Below are positions 31,004-39,654 of a DNA stretch of 55,491 bases, in pieces. The stretch's first letter is position 1. Each line of letters opens with the position of its first letter. The position numbers and the translations under genes were made by a program. Source of the stretch: a virus; IMG/VR virus record IMGVR_UViG_3300021964_004668, positions 1 through 55,491 of that record, one strand, 5' to 3'. The notes under the pieces were generated by a model. That model made no database searches. It worked only from the letters and a program-made list of their open reading frames with translations, and was not told the DNA's origin.

Positions 31004-31480
31004 ATGGCTAAACCAATGAGCCTAAAGACATTCCTGAACGTGGATTACACCCAGACGGGCGATCCGCAACAAGCGTACAACGCAAAGAAGCGCAAGCGAG
31101 ATAGCGGTGCGGGAACTGATGCTGAGTATTCATCAACGAATCCCCCGAATGAGGCACTCAACGTACAACAACGTATGAAGTTGTCTCGCTCTCTCAAAAA
31201 GAACAAAGCAAAGATTGCTATGGGTCGCAAACGTGCTGCCCGTAAAGTTGCTAATGTTGACACTCTAAAGAAACGTGCACAGAAACAGGCACGTATGCAG
31301 TTCCTCAAGAAGATTACCAAAGACACCCCCAAGGACGAATTGTCTCTGTCCCGTAGACAGGACATTGAGAAACGTCTAGATAAGATGAAACCCAAGATCG
31401 ACAAACTTGCACGGAAGTTGCTTCCTCAAGTTCGTAAGGGTGAACTTGAAAAGAAACGAGGTGGTCAAAAGAGTGATTAA
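31004..31480 (+). CDS. Lysine/arginine-rich late protein
   Basis: The 158-residue product is strongly basic, with NAKKRKRDSGAG and KKNKAKIAMGRKRAARKV and a long charged helix at the end. Such proteins may bind packaged DNA or RNA. Its N-terminus (MAKPMSLKTFLNVDYTQTGD) is reminiscent of the targeting-like starts but lacks the Glu site. I do not recognise a named family, though a protein of this kind occurs between these two neighbours in marine T4-like phages (recollection). It overlaps the start of the next gene by eight bases. Confidence 0.7.
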   Translation: MAKPMSLKTFLNVDYTQTGDPQQAYNAKKRKRDSGAGTDAEYSSTNPPNEALNVQQRMKLSRSLKKNKAKIAMGRKRAARKVANVDTLKKRAQKQARMQFLKKITKDTPKDELSLSRRQDIEKRLDKMKPKIDKLARKLLPQVRKGELEKKRGGQKSD

Positions 31481-33446
31481 GAATTTCAAATCCTATCTGG
31501 TCGAAGAGGCTAAAGAGGTTTATTTTACCTTTGGTAGAATGAATCCGCCTACTATCGGGCATGGGAAAGTATTAGAGACTATCGCAAAGAAGGCTGGTGG
31601 CGCTGACTGGAAGGTCTATGTGTCTCAGTCTGTTGGCCCCAAAGATCCTCTATCCTACTCCGACAAGGTCAAACACCTACGCAAGATGTTCCCCAAGTAT
31701 GGTCGTAACATCATGGTGGACAAGGGTGTTAAGAATGTATTTGACATTGCTGCCAAGTTATACGATCAAGGATACAAACGAATCACCATGGTAGTCGGAG
31801 AAGACCGTCTACGTGAGTTTGAAGTCCTACTGAACAAATACAACGGTAAGAAAGCACGCCACGGGTTCTATAACTTTGAGTCCATCAATATCGTGTCTGC
31901 GGGTCGCAGAGATCCCGATGCAGAAGGTGTCGAAGGTATGTCTGCGTCCAAGCAACGTGCCAATGCCAAAGAGAACGATTACCAATCATTTACTCAGGGT
32001 GTTCCCAAAGGTATGTCCGACAAGGACACTCGTAGGTTGTTCAATGATGTGCGTAAGGGTATGGGTCTCAAGGAAGAGACCTCATTCAAGCGTCACATTG
32101 AGATGCCTACTGTTTCCGAAACAAGAGAACAGTTTGTCAAGGGTGAACTCTTTGAGTTGGGTGATACTGTTGTTATCAAAGAAAGCGAAGAGGTCGGTGT
32201 CGTATCTCATCTGGGCGCAAACTACGTTATCGTAGAGTCCGGTGACCGTAAGATGCGTAAGTGGTTGGATGCGGTAGAACTGGTCGAGAAGAAGTTGACC
32301 CCCGCTGAGATCAAGAAACGCGAAGAGATTGCGAAGGCAATGGAACGCGAGAACCCCGACATGCCGATGGACAAGAAGATGGCCATCGCGACTGCAACCG
32401 CAAAACGAGTTGCAGAGAAACAAGATCCTGACATCAAGGACAGAGAAGGGACTCAACCCGCACGTTATCACAAGGGACTCAAGAAGTCTACTAAGGCGAA
32501 ACGTGACGCACACTTCAAGAAGCATGGCAAGAAGGCGGATGATGATCCGTCTGCGTACAAACCTGCTCCTGGCGATAAGACCGCTAAAACCAAACCGTCC
32601 AAGTACACCAAAGCATTCAAAGACATGTATGAGGAAGTATCTCAGAAACAACTCAATGACCTTGAGAAGTTTGCTGATAGACTACTCAAGAAGTTCGATG
32701 TCGATGTTGAGTTCACACGTCACTTCGCTGACCGTATGAATGACAAACGCAACAAACCTGCTATCACAGTTGCAGAATTGCAACGTGTGTTTAAGAAGAT
32801 TGCGAAGAACAAAGCAAAGAACATTAGACAGAATCCTGATAGTGAAGCAGTCATTAAAGACTTACAGATGGATTTGAACTTACCTGTTGTTATCAAGTAT
32901 GACCGCAACAAGGATGAGTTCGAGGTAGTCAACAAGACTATCATGCGTAAGAAAGATTTCAAGACTACTTCTAAGACCATCACCACCGAAGAGAATGGTG
33001 CTGGAGATGAGGGTACTGATAAGTTAGTCAAGAAGTACAAGAAAGATACTCCTCTAGAAGAAAGAAAGTTTATTGACTTTACAAACCCTGTATTTGGTGA
33101 TATACTAGACAAATTAGTTAATGGTGACCTCTACAAGAAAGTGATCCGTAAGTATCTAGATGCAAGACGTAAGAATCCTAAACAGGGTCAAGCATTGTTG
33201 GTCAAGATTGCTCGTCAATATGGTGTCCCCGCGAAACAGACTCAGAATCTGTTCTTCAAACTCTTGGATAAGGGTGCCCTACCTAAGCACCTTGACTGGA
33301 GAGACAAGGCATTTGGTGAGGATGCTGTCCAACAAGCACGAGATGCAATCGCTCGTGAGAAAGAACAAGACAAGGCGAAGCATGATCGTATTCTAGATCG
33401 TGCGCGACTGGCCCGAGCAAAGGCAAAGAATAGAGAAACCAAATGA
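31473..33446 (+). CDS. Nucleotidylyltransferase-domain late protein
   Basis: The 657-residue product starts (GTG) MIKNFKSYLVEEA, again targeting-like, then a nucleotidylyltransferase domain. GRMNPPTIGHGKVLETI (TxGH motif, 21-37) and GMSASKQRA near 155-163 match the two signatures of HIGH-type adenylyl/cytidylyltransferases. The middle is long and charged (PAEIKKREEIAKAMERENPD, HFKKHGKKADDDPSAYKP). A C-terminal globular part follows (DVEFTRHFADRMNDKRNKPA). Substrate unknown; NMN or CTP transfer is possible. GAGGTGG eight bases upstream supports GTG 31473 over the earlier ATG 31407. Expected as a virion-associated late product. Confidence 0.72.
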   Translation: MIKNFKSYLVEEAKEVYFTFGRMNPPTIGHGKVLETIAKKAGGADWKVYVSQSVGPKDPLSYSDKVKHLRKMFPKYGRNIMVDKGVKNVFDIAAKLYDQGYKRITMVVGEDRLREFEVLLNKYNGKKARHGFYNFESINIVSAGRRDPDAEGVEGMSASKQRANAKENDYQSFTQGVPKGMSDKDTRRLFNDVRKGMGLKEETSFKRHIEMPTVSETREQFVKGELFELGDTVVIKESEEVGVVSHLGANYVIVESGDRKMRKWLDAVELVEKKLTPAEIKKREEIAKAMERENPDMPMDKKMAIATATAKRVAEKQDPDIKDREGTQPARYHKGLKKSTKAKRDAHFKKHGKKADDDPSAYKPAPGDKTAKTKPSKYTKAFKDMYEEVSQKQLNDLEKFADRLLKKFDVDVEFTRHFADRMNDKRNKPAITVAELQRVFKKIAKNKAKNIRQNPDSEAVIKDLQMDLNLPVVIKYDRNKDEFEVVNKTIMRKKDFKTTSKTITTEENGAGDEGTDKLVKKYKKDTPLEERKFIDFTNPVFGDILDKLVNGDLYKKVIRKYLDARRKNPKQGQALLVKIARQYGVPAKQTQNLFFKLLDKGALPKHLDWRDKAFGEDAVQQARDAIAREKEQDKAKHDRILDRARLARAKAKNRETK

Positions 33447-33661
33447 ATCTATACGAAGCGGATGATGCCCTGAAAAAGAAAGCAGAGAAATCTGGTATCT
33501 CTTATGGGACTCTCAAGAAAGTTTACAACCGTGGTGTTGCCGCGTGGAAGACTGGTCATAGGCCAGGCACTACTCCTCAACAGTGGGGTTATGCCCGTGT
33601 CAATGCCTTCATAGTCAAGAAGAAAAAAGGTGGTCTGAACCACGATAAGGATCTGGCATGA
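33443..33661 (+). CDS. DUF5824-like small protein
   Basis: The 72-residue product has GISYGTLKKVYNRGVAAWKTG and PQQWGYARVNAFIVK, a pattern I recognise from DUF5824 proteins of marine phages. It begins MNLYEADD, where LYE followed by Ala fits the LxE/A protease site at the very N-terminus. It may be a small internal head protein. ATG overlaps the preceding stop, and its stop overlaps the next ATG. Confidence 0.72.
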   Translation: MNLYEADDALKKKAEKSGISYGTLKKVYNRGVAAWKTGHRPGTTPQQWGYARVNAFIVKKKKGGLNHDKDLA

Positions 33662-33954
33662 AATCATACTGGGACATAGTCACAGAACTTAAAGAGGGAA
33701 AGAACGATTACCCTCTGTACCATAAGACCTATTCGGGTGCAATGAGTGCCGCATACGCATTCGCAAAGAAGAAAGGGTTTGAGGTAGACAAGGACGATAT
33801 TGATAGTAAGGTGGCAATGGGGCCCAAGAAACCGTCCAATGGTAAGACCAATAGTTTTACTCTCAAGTTGGATGGTGAGAAACGCAAGATGCTTGCCGTA
33901 CAGGTTACAAACCTTGATAATAAACGATACGAACTAAACGCATACATCACTTAG
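33658..33954 (+). CDS. Conserved late hypothetical protein
   Basis: The 98-residue product begins MKSYWDIVTELKEGKNDYPL, with the targeting-like MKxxxxΦΦxE start. It continues into a small alpha/beta domain (TYSGAMSAAYAFAKKKGFEV, DGEKRKMLAVQVTNLD). Function unknown. It is part of the late cluster with overlapping starts and stops. Confidence 0.65.
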   Translation: MKSYWDIVTELKEGKNDYPLYHKTYSGAMSAAYAFAKKKGFEVDKDDIDSKVAMGPKKPSNGKTNSFTLKLDGEKRKMLAVQVTNLDNKRYELNAYIT

Positions 33955-33962
33955 GACTCAGA

Positions 33963-35201
33963 ATGAAAAGACTATCAGAAATCAGTGAAGCGATTGACTT
34001 CATGAAGACAGCCAAAGCTCTGGAAGATTACGCCAAGAAGTCTGGCGGTATTGATAAAGAATCTTTCCAGAAGGTTGCTGCATATGTACGTGAGATTGGT
34101 AGGAACTCATCTACCATGGTACAGAACAAGGCGTTTACGGCGATGAAGAAGTTTATCGGCGGTATGGACACTGATCCTCGTGATGGTGTGTTGCAGATCC
34201 TACAGAAACATGGTATGTTCAAGAATGGTCGTTTGATGCAGGAGTCTGTAGAAGAGATCACTGAGTTCTCGGATGCTCAACTGGCACAACTCAAGAAGGC
34301 ATATCAAAACCTAGAAAAGATCAATGTTGCTTCACCTACCTATAAGAAGTTGAAGAAAATGATCGCAAGCATGGACGCAAAGATGCTTGAGAAGGTTGCT
34401 CGTGCGAAGGTCAAGTTTGTATCTCAGATTGCTGCAAGGGAACTCGCTGCAAAGGGCGTCAAGTTAAAAGCAAAGGACTACATGGAAGAAGTCCAAGAAG
34501 CAGTCTCTCCTGCTCAACAGGCTGCGATTGCAATCTCTAAGAAAGAGAGGGGTGAGAAACCAAAAGCAATGAAAGAAGACGGTCATAATGATGTAGAGTC
34601 TATGAAGAATAAAGTCAAGACTGCTATGTCTGCACTTCAAAAGATGAATACTGAACTTGGTAAATTGGGCGATCAAGACTCGTTACCAACTTGGTGGACA
34701 AATAAAGTTGCTGTTGCGGTTGATAAACTTGATGGTATGGCAGACTATATTGATACCCAAGTTGAATCTGTTGACGAATGTGCATCTGAGGATGACTTCA
34801 AACCACATATGATGTATGATCCTAAGACGGGCAAAGGTTACAAGGCAAATAAGTATGCTGACCATGTTCGTATGGACAAGATGGGTTACACCCACGAGAA
34901 ACCAGAAATCAAAGAAAGAAAGATTGACCCTGCCGATGTAGATAATGACGCGACTGATGATGACCGTAAGGCGGCTGATAAGAATGTTGTTATGCAAATA
35001 CGAAAAGCAGCGGATCTAGAAAAAGGATCTGATATTGAGTTCAAGGATGGTAAGAAAGGTAAACTGTCTCAAGCGGATGCCAAGAAACTGACCAATATGT
35101 TCAACACCCTGAAACGACCCGCTGACAAAGAGAAGTTTCAGAAGGTGGTCTCCAAGGATCTTCGATCTGTCAAAGCCCTACTAAAGAGGTTAGGACGATA
35201 A
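33963..35201 (+). CDS. Late virion-associated hypothetical protein
   Basis: The 412-residue product starts MKRLSEISEAIDFM, where ISE followed by Ala is a good T4-type protease site. The rest is largely helical and charged: QLAQLKKAYQNLEKINVASP near 110, a WW-containing helix (DSLPTWWTNKVAVAVDKLDG) near 235 that I have seen repeatedly in late proteins of such phages, and a C-terminal basic segment. The acidic middle DPADVDNDATDDD may be a linker. No enzyme motif is seen; scaffold or internal-head function is plausible. Confidence 0.65.
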   Translation: MKRLSEISEAIDFMKTAKALEDYAKKSGGIDKESFQKVAAYVREIGRNSSTMVQNKAFTAMKKFIGGMDTDPRDGVLQILQKHGMFKNGRLMQESVEEITEFSDAQLAQLKKAYQNLEKINVASPTYKKLKKMIASMDAKMLEKVARAKVKFVSQIAARELAAKGVKLKAKDYMEEVQEAVSPAQQAAIAISKKERGEKPKAMKEDGHNDVESMKNKVKTAMSALQKMNTELGKLGDQDSLPTWWTNKVAVAVDKLDGMADYIDTQVESVDECASEDDFKPHMMYDPKTGKGYKANKYADHVRMDKMGYTHEKPEIKERKIDPADVDNDATDDDRKAADKNVVMQIRKAADLEKGSDIEFKDGKKGKLSQADAKKLTNMFNTLKRPADKEKFQKVVSKDLRSVKALLKRLGR

Positions 35202-35202
35202 G

Positions 35203-36510
35203 ATGGCACAGTTTAGTACCACCACAGGCGATTTACTAAGAAACAACGAAACAATCTACGAAGTTGTTATGACATCTGGACAGGCAGGCCCTTCCACATA
35301 TGTTCCTAATGGTAATTTGAATACCTCGTCTGATGCATTTGGTAGAACGAGAATCTCGCAACCACTAACATTGTTTGATAGTTCGCACAGATATGCTGAT
35401 AACGATTTGTGGGCAGAGGATACTACTGGAACTGCAAGTAGCACATTTAACTCAAATGCTGGTTTGGTTGAACTTGATGTTGGCAGTGCAAGTGGTGATG
35501 AGATTCTTCGTGAGACAAAAAAAGTTTTCTCATATCAGCCAGGCAAGTCATTGTTGATTATGAATACATTTATGTTCGCTGAACCTAAAACAAACCTAAG
35601 ACAGCGTGTGGGGTATTTTGGCACAGACAATGGTATTTACTTAGAACAAGATGGAACTACTGTTAATTTTGTTGAGAGAAGTTTAGTCACTGGTTCTGTA
35701 ACCGAAAGTAAAATTCAACAATCTGATTGGAATGTTGATAAACTAGATGGAGATGGGCGTTCGGGAGTAACATTAGACCTAACCAAAGCACAAATTCTTT
35801 GGATGGATTTGGAGTGGTTAGGACTTGGTAGTGCAAGAGTAGGATTTATTATCAATGGACAGTTTATTTGCTGTCATATCTTCCATCACGCAAACTTGAC
35901 GGACTCAACGTATATCACAACTGCATCTCTTCCTCTAAGACAAGAGATTACAAATACTGGATTAACCTCTGGTGCAAGTCAAGCAAAACAAGTTTGTGCT
36001 ACTGTTATGTCTGAGGGTGGTTATGAACTGAGAGGTAGACAACACGCAATTGGAATTCCGATTACATCCGCCTATTCTTTGACAACTGCGGGAACATTTT
36101 ATCCTATCGTTTCAATAAGATTAAAGTCTACAAGACTAGATGCGATTGTTATTAATACCGCACTGTCTATATTGGGTGTTGGTAATGGTATAAACTTTGC
36201 TTGGCGACTTGTTGCAGGAGGAGTTGTTACTACCGCATCTTGGACAAGTGCTGGAGCAAATTCATCTGTTGAATATACAATATCTGGAACGGCACATGAT
36301 GGTGGCGGTAGAGTTCTTGCTACGGGTTTCATCAACTCATCTAATCAAGGTTCGCCAACAATTGATATTCTAAAGGAAGCCTTGTTTAAGTTTCAGTTGG
36401 AAAGGGATACATTTACAGACACTCCCGAACCACTAACATTCTTGGTGGCGGCTGCAACTGATAGTCAAGAAATATTTGCGTCAATGGATTGGGAAGAAAT
36501 TACAAGATAA
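35203..36510 (+). CDS. Putative virion structural protein
   Basis: The 435-residue product is beta-rich and Thr/Ser/Gly-rich without signal or membrane segments (TSGQAGPSTYVPNGNLNTSS, IPITSAYSLTTAGTFYPIVS), like tail or capsid-decorating proteins. RQRVGYFGTDNGIYLEQDG and GRQHAIGIPITSAYSL are the kind of segments found in structural proteins of marine T4-like phages. Its codons look clearly more A+T-rich than those of its neighbours, suggesting recent exchange as a host-range or surface gene. Start is two bases after the preceding stop. Confidence 0.6.
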   Translation: MAQFSTTTGDLLRNNETIYEVVMTSGQAGPSTYVPNGNLNTSSDAFGRTRISQPLTLFDSSHRYADNDLWAEDTTGTASSTFNSNAGLVELDVGSASGDEILRETKKVFSYQPGKSLLIMNTFMFAEPKTNLRQRVGYFGTDNGIYLEQDGTTVNFVERSLVTGSVTESKIQQSDWNVDKLDGDGRSGVTLDLTKAQILWMDLEWLGLGSARVGFIINGQFICCHIFHHANLTDSTYITTASLPLRQEITNTGLTSGASQAKQVCATVMSEGGYELRGRQHAIGIPITSAYSLTTAGTFYPIVSIRLKSTRLDAIVINTALSILGVGNGINFAWRLVAGGVVTTASWTSAGANSSVEYTISGTAHDGGGRVLATGFINSSNQGSPTIDILKEALFKFQLERDTFTDTPEPLTFLVAAATDSQEIFASMDWEEITR

Positions 36511-37025
36511 TGAAAACATTTAACGAACATTGTGACTGCGGATCAGAGTCAGATCTGGTAGAGAACAATATCTTCCGTGTGGGATCAGAGAAGTACTTTG
36601 AGTACTGGCGTGACCTACGCGAACAGTATCACAATGGTGAACTGCAAGTACAACCCCACGAGGTAGACATCATGGAGTCTGACCTTGGAGAGTTTGCCGA
36701 GTTCAATGGTGAGAATGTTGCACTGGACTGCATCTTTGAAGCAGAGAAGAAACAACCAGAACTGAACAAACCGAAGGCGGGTGGGCCCAAGAAGTACTAT
36801 GTGTACGTCAAAGATCCGTCTACAGGTAATATCAAGAAGGTGTCTTGGGGTGATACGACTGGACTCAAAGTCAAGTTGAATGATCCGAAGGCACGTAAGT
36901 CATTTGCTGCTCGTCATAAGTGTGACCAACAGAACGATAAGACTAAGGCGGCATACTGGGCATGTAGATTGCCTAGATATGCAAAGCAACTCGGTTTATC
37001 GGGTGGTGGGAGTTTCTTTTGGTGA
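36510..37025 (+). CDS. DUF5872-like late protein
   Basis: The 171-residue product has an acidic N-terminal part (EVDIMESDLGEFAEFNGENV) and a conserved basic C-terminal domain: KYYVYVKDPSTGNIKKVSWG, then RKSFAARHKCDQQND, YWACRLPRYAKQLGL and a glycine-rich SGGGSFFW end. I recognise this C-terminal block from T4-like marine phages (DUF5872-like). Two Cys in the block may be structural. ATG 36510 overlaps the previous stop (taATG); a GTG-containing end couples it to the next gene. Confidence 0.72.
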   Translation: MKTFNEHCDCGSESDLVENNIFRVGSEKYFEYWRDLREQYHNGELQVQPHEVDIMESDLGEFAEFNGENVALDCIFEAEKKQPELNKPKAGGPKKYYVYVKDPSTGNIKKVSWGDTTGLKVKLNDPKARKSFAARHKCDQQNDKTKAAYWACRLPRYAKQLGLSGGGSFFW

Positions 37026-37288
37026 AACCTTACCATGAACTGAAGGTGATTCATGGAAGCATCAGAACCTTCAGCAAAGATGTTAATGAAGAAGAGTTGG
37101 TTTGGCACAGGGATAAAGAAAAGAGACGTATCATTGTGCTGGAGGGTTACGGCTGGAAACTACAGTTTGACAATCAAGAGCCGACACAATTACTGGAACA
37201 ACACAGTTATAATATACCAGAAATGGTATATCATAGGATCATAAAAGGTCAAGGTGACCTAGTTTTAAGGGTATATGACGGACAGTGA
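37022..37288 (+). CDS. Small cupin-like protein
   Basis: The 88-residue product reads as a single-domain beta-barrel: GSIRTFSKDVNEEELVWHRD at the start, RIIVLEGYGWKLQFDNQEP, then MVYHRIIKGQGDLVLRVYDG. This is the compact cupin-like fold found in many marine phages at this position. The two His could bind metal. GTG 37022 is chosen because GGGAG precedes it; a TTG one codon upstream is unlikely. The stop overlaps the next GTG start. Confidence 0.65.
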   Translation: MKPYHELKVIHGSIRTFSKDVNEEELVWHRDKEKRRIIVLEGYGWKLQFDNQEPTQLLEQHSYNIPEMVYHRIIKGQGDLVLRVYDGQ

Positions 37289-37965
37289 AGATTATAAATC
37301 TATTGTATCGTGGTGGTGCTGGTGGTGAGTTTTTCGGTGGTTTGTTACAAGAGTTAGATGGGGTCGCTGAGAAACCTTTACATAAAGAAATGAATACAGA
37401 ACGCTGGTTTCTGAAACGAGAGGATTACCAGTCACACGAGATAGAGGTGACTAGGAACGATCCTTGGAGAGTACAGAAACCTAAGTGGAATGAGAAGCTT
37501 TGGAACGTCAGACTAGACCATGGTTATGGGTTTGTCCTAAACCAAGAGTTCTGGTCTGACTATCTCTGGAATGATTGGGAAGAGACAAAGACGATCATAT
37601 TCATGCCTCGAAACAGGAAGAGTCTTGAATTTACAGAACGTCTAGCGAAACTGAAACTGGTGAAACCATCAGATCATGCTCAGGGTCAAGCCATGCTTGA
37701 CGATGGGATACTAGATGTAGACCAGTTTTGGAATAGACCTTGGGAGTCCATGGCACATTACTTTCATGTGTACATGGAGACTATCCCAGATGACCATGAC
37801 TTTCTAATGGTCGATCCGTATGAGTTGTTGTTTGACTCGACGGGGACGGTAGGGGAACTTTCCCGTATCGGTGAGTATTTGGGAGTAAAAATCCCTAAAC
37901 ATTGGGAATATAAGATCTGTAGTTACAGATTGGAAAACCAAAATCTTATAAATAAGAATAGTTAA
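37285..37965 (+). CDS. Hypothetical protein with P-loop-like N-terminus
   Basis: The 226-residue product (GTG start) opens with NLLYRGGAGGEFFGGLLQEL, a glycine-rich loop after a strand that resembles sulfotransferase- or kinase-like P-loops. It later has IIFMPRNRKSLEFTERLAKL and FLMVDPYELLFDSTG, where sulfotransferases have conserved strands. These hints are weak. It may be a distant sulfotransferase-like protein. The last codons run into the next late promoter. Confidence 0.45.
   Translation: MKIINLLYRGGAGGEFFGGLLQELDGVAEKPLHKEMNTERWFLKREDYQSHEIEVTRNDPWRVQKPKWNEKLWNVRLDHGYGFVLNQEFWSDYLWNDWEETKTIIFMPRNRKSLEFTERLAKLKLVKPSDHAQGQAMLDDGILDVDQFWNRPWESMAHYFHVYMETIPDDHDFLMVDPYELLFDSTGTVGELSRIGEYLGVKIPKHWEYKICSYRLENQNLINKNS
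37947..37954 (+). promoter_or_regulatory. T4-type late promoter box
   Basis: TATAAATA within the end of the previous gene, about 40 bases before ATG 37994. It should transcribe the small tail-anchored protein gene and the acidic protein gene after it. Confidence 0.65.
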
Positions 37966-37993
37966 CTCTATATAAAAATGGGAAGTAGATGAT

Positions 37994-38278
37994 ATGGCTG
38001 AATCGGGTACACAGACGCAACGACTAGATCGTATTGAAGAGAAGATAGATAGACTATCTGAAGCAATGATTAGTCTTGCCCGTGCGGAAGAAAAGTTGAT
38101 CGCCATAGAGAAGAACAACCATAATAACTTTGATAGGATGAATAGATTCTCCGCCAAGTTAGATGATATAGAGAAAAAGGTAGATGACAACGCGAGAACG
38201 GTTGCCATCATTAATAAAGTAGTATATGTTATTTCGGTTGCACTTATCGGTGCAATTGTGAAATACTTCTGGATGTAA
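37994..38278 (+). CDS. Coiled-coil protein with C-terminal membrane anchor
   Basis: The 94-residue product is a charged coiled coil (QTQRLDRIEEKIDRLSEAMI, NRFSAKLDDIEKKVDDNART) ending in a membrane helix (VAIINKVVYVISVALIGAIV) and KYFWM. This tail-anchored arrangement recurs in T4-like marine phages and might be a holin-like or membrane-remodelling protein; no direct evidence exists. It has its own late promoter. Confidence 0.68.
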   Translation: MAESGTQTQRLDRIEEKIDRLSEAMISLARAEEKLIAIEKNNHNNFDRMNRFSAKLDDIEKKVDDNARTVAIINKVVYVISVALIGAIVKYFWM

Positions 38279-38289
38279 ACGGAGACAAA

Positions 38290-39264
38290 ATGAAAACATC
38301 TGATATCGAAAAACTAGGTGCTGCATGGGCCTCCGTGGTGAATGCTAATCTTGGTGAGAAAAAACTAGATCCTGTTAACGATAAAGAGAACGACAAGAAG
38401 TTCAAAGATCGTAAGGACAAGGACATCGACAATGACGGCGATGTAGATAGTTCTGACGAGTATCTCCACAAAAGACGTGCCGCTACTGACGATGCGATTG
38501 ATGGTGGTAAGAAACCAGCCAAGAATGTGAAGAAAGAATCTGAAGACGAGGAAGGTGAAGAGAAGAAAAAGAAACCTTTCCCACCTAAGAAAGACGGCGA
38601 AGAAAAAGACGCTGAAGACAATGGTGACGAGTCTGAAGACGAAGACGAAGAAAAAGAAGCACCTAAAGTTGCTGGTAAGAAGGACGACAAGAAGAAAGTT
38701 GCCTCTAATGCCAAGACCGCAGAGATCTCCAAGATCGGTGAAGCAACCGAAGAACTTCTGAATATGTTTGAGTACATTCTGGGTGAACGCAAAGAGACTA
38801 AAGGTGCTACCAAACCTGAAGGTATCATGGACAAGGAATCTCCTAAGTCTAAAGAGTTTGCCGACAAGCATAAGGTTGAAGTAGAGGACGAAGAAAAGAC
38901 TCACGAAACTGCAACCAAGGCTGGACAAGCAACTAAGGCAAAGTCTGGTAAGCGTCCACAGGATAATGCTGCGGGTGACACCAATGTTGTGAAATCAACA
39001 GAAGCACCTGTAAAGGAAGAGCACGAGAATTGTGGTACCGAAGATTGCTGCGGTGAGTGTGATGTTGAGACTATTGAAGAGAAAGCACTGGTAGTAGATA
39101 CTTCAACTCAGAATGGTTCTGTATCTCTTGTTGATATGGCACGTGCCCATCTTGCTGGTGACATGAAGCGTGACACCGAGAAAGAAAAGAAAGCATATGA
39201 TGCTCGTACCAGAGAAGCAAAGGCATTCTTAGAAAGAATGGCAAAACGTCGAGGAGATTGTTAA
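38290..39264 (+). CDS. Highly charged late protein with EF-hand-like loop
   Basis: The 324-residue product is dominated by Lys, Glu and Asp tracts (KDGEEKDAEDNGDESEDEDE). It has an EF-hand/dockerin-like Ca-binding loop DIDNDGDVDSSD near residues 45-56 and a cysteine-rich patch (CGTEDCCGEC). It probably binds divalent cations and may act as an internal scaffold, or as a linker in the capsid. The C-terminus is helical (DMKRDTEKEKKAYDARTREA). No enzyme motif is visible. Stop overlaps the next ATG. Confidence 0.6.
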   Translation: MKTSDIEKLGAAWASVVNANLGEKKLDPVNDKENDKKFKDRKDKDIDNDGDVDSSDEYLHKRRAATDDAIDGGKKPAKNVKKESEDEEGEEKKKKPFPPKKDGEEKDAEDNGDESEDEDEEKEAPKVAGKKDDKKKVASNAKTAEISKIGEATEELLNMFEYILGERKETKGATKPEGIMDKESPKSKEFADKHKVEVEDEEKTHETATKAGQATKAKSGKRPQDNAAGDTNVVKSTEAPVKEEHENCGTEDCCGECDVETIEEKALVVDTSTQNGSVSLVDMARAHLAGDMKRDTEKEKKAYDARTREAKAFLERMAKRRGDC

Positions 39265-39611
39265 TGGGAATTAAAGCCCCTGCATGGTGTGCAAACGCAG
39301 TTCCTACTTCACGTGGTTGGGAAGACCCACAGTCAGGTGAAGTATATGTGTCCGCTCGTTTCACACAAGAACAACTTGATGAATATAACGGTGTCGTTAC
39401 ACAACCTGAAGTTCTGACCGAAGTTCCTAGAAATGATTTTGAGAAGACTCCTCAGATGTTGACCGAAGCCCCCGTGGGTAACAAGTCACTTGATGAGATG
39501 ACGAAGACAGAACTTGAAGCACTTGGTCGCCAACACGGTGTTGAACTAAATCGTCGTGAAAGTAAACAGACCCTTCTAGAAAAGACGAGGAATATCCTCA
39601 AGGGTTGGTAA
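39264..39611 (+). CDS. Late protein with SAP-like C-terminal motif
   Basis: The 115-residue product begins MGIKAPAWCANAVPTSRGWE. It ends with a SAP/Rho-N-like helix-turn-helix (KSLDEMTKTELEALGRQHGV, ELNRRESKQTLLEKTRNILK), a small nucleic-acid-binding fold found in some phage virion proteins. ATG 39264 overlaps the previous stop. Function is unknown; virion association is suggested by its neighbours. Confidence 0.6.
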   Translation: MGIKAPAWCANAVPTSRGWEDPQSGEVYVSARFTQEQLDEYNGVVTQPEVLTEVPRNDFEKTPQMLTEAPVGNKSLDEMTKTELEALGRQHGVELNRRESKQTLLEKTRNILKGW

Positions 39612-39615
39612 GATG

Positions 39616-39633
39616 TGCCCCCGCAAGGGGGCA
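39616..39633 (+). terminator. GC-rich hairpin with GCAA loop
   Basis: TGCCCCC (39616-39622) pairs with GGGGGCA (39627-39633) around GCAA, a stable tetraloop. The tail is TAAAATC, so a U-run is missing. It may be a weak terminator or an mRNA processing/stability element. Confidence 0.5.
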
Positions 39634-39641
39634 TAAAATCA

Positions 39642-39649
39642 TATAAGTA
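39642..39649 (+). promoter_or_regulatory. Late-like promoter box, leaderless position
   Basis: TATAAGTA differs from the late box at one position. It ends exactly five bases before ATG 39655, which would put the transcript start on the ATG. Confidence 0.5.
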
Positions 39650-39654
39650 GTTAT

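Noticed and set aside
38244-38928. Long Ser/Phe-rich antisense frames opposite the charged late protein
   Set aside because: They are the complement of Lys/Glu/Asp codon tracts (GAA, AAG, GAC), which read as Phe/Ser/Leu on the other strand.
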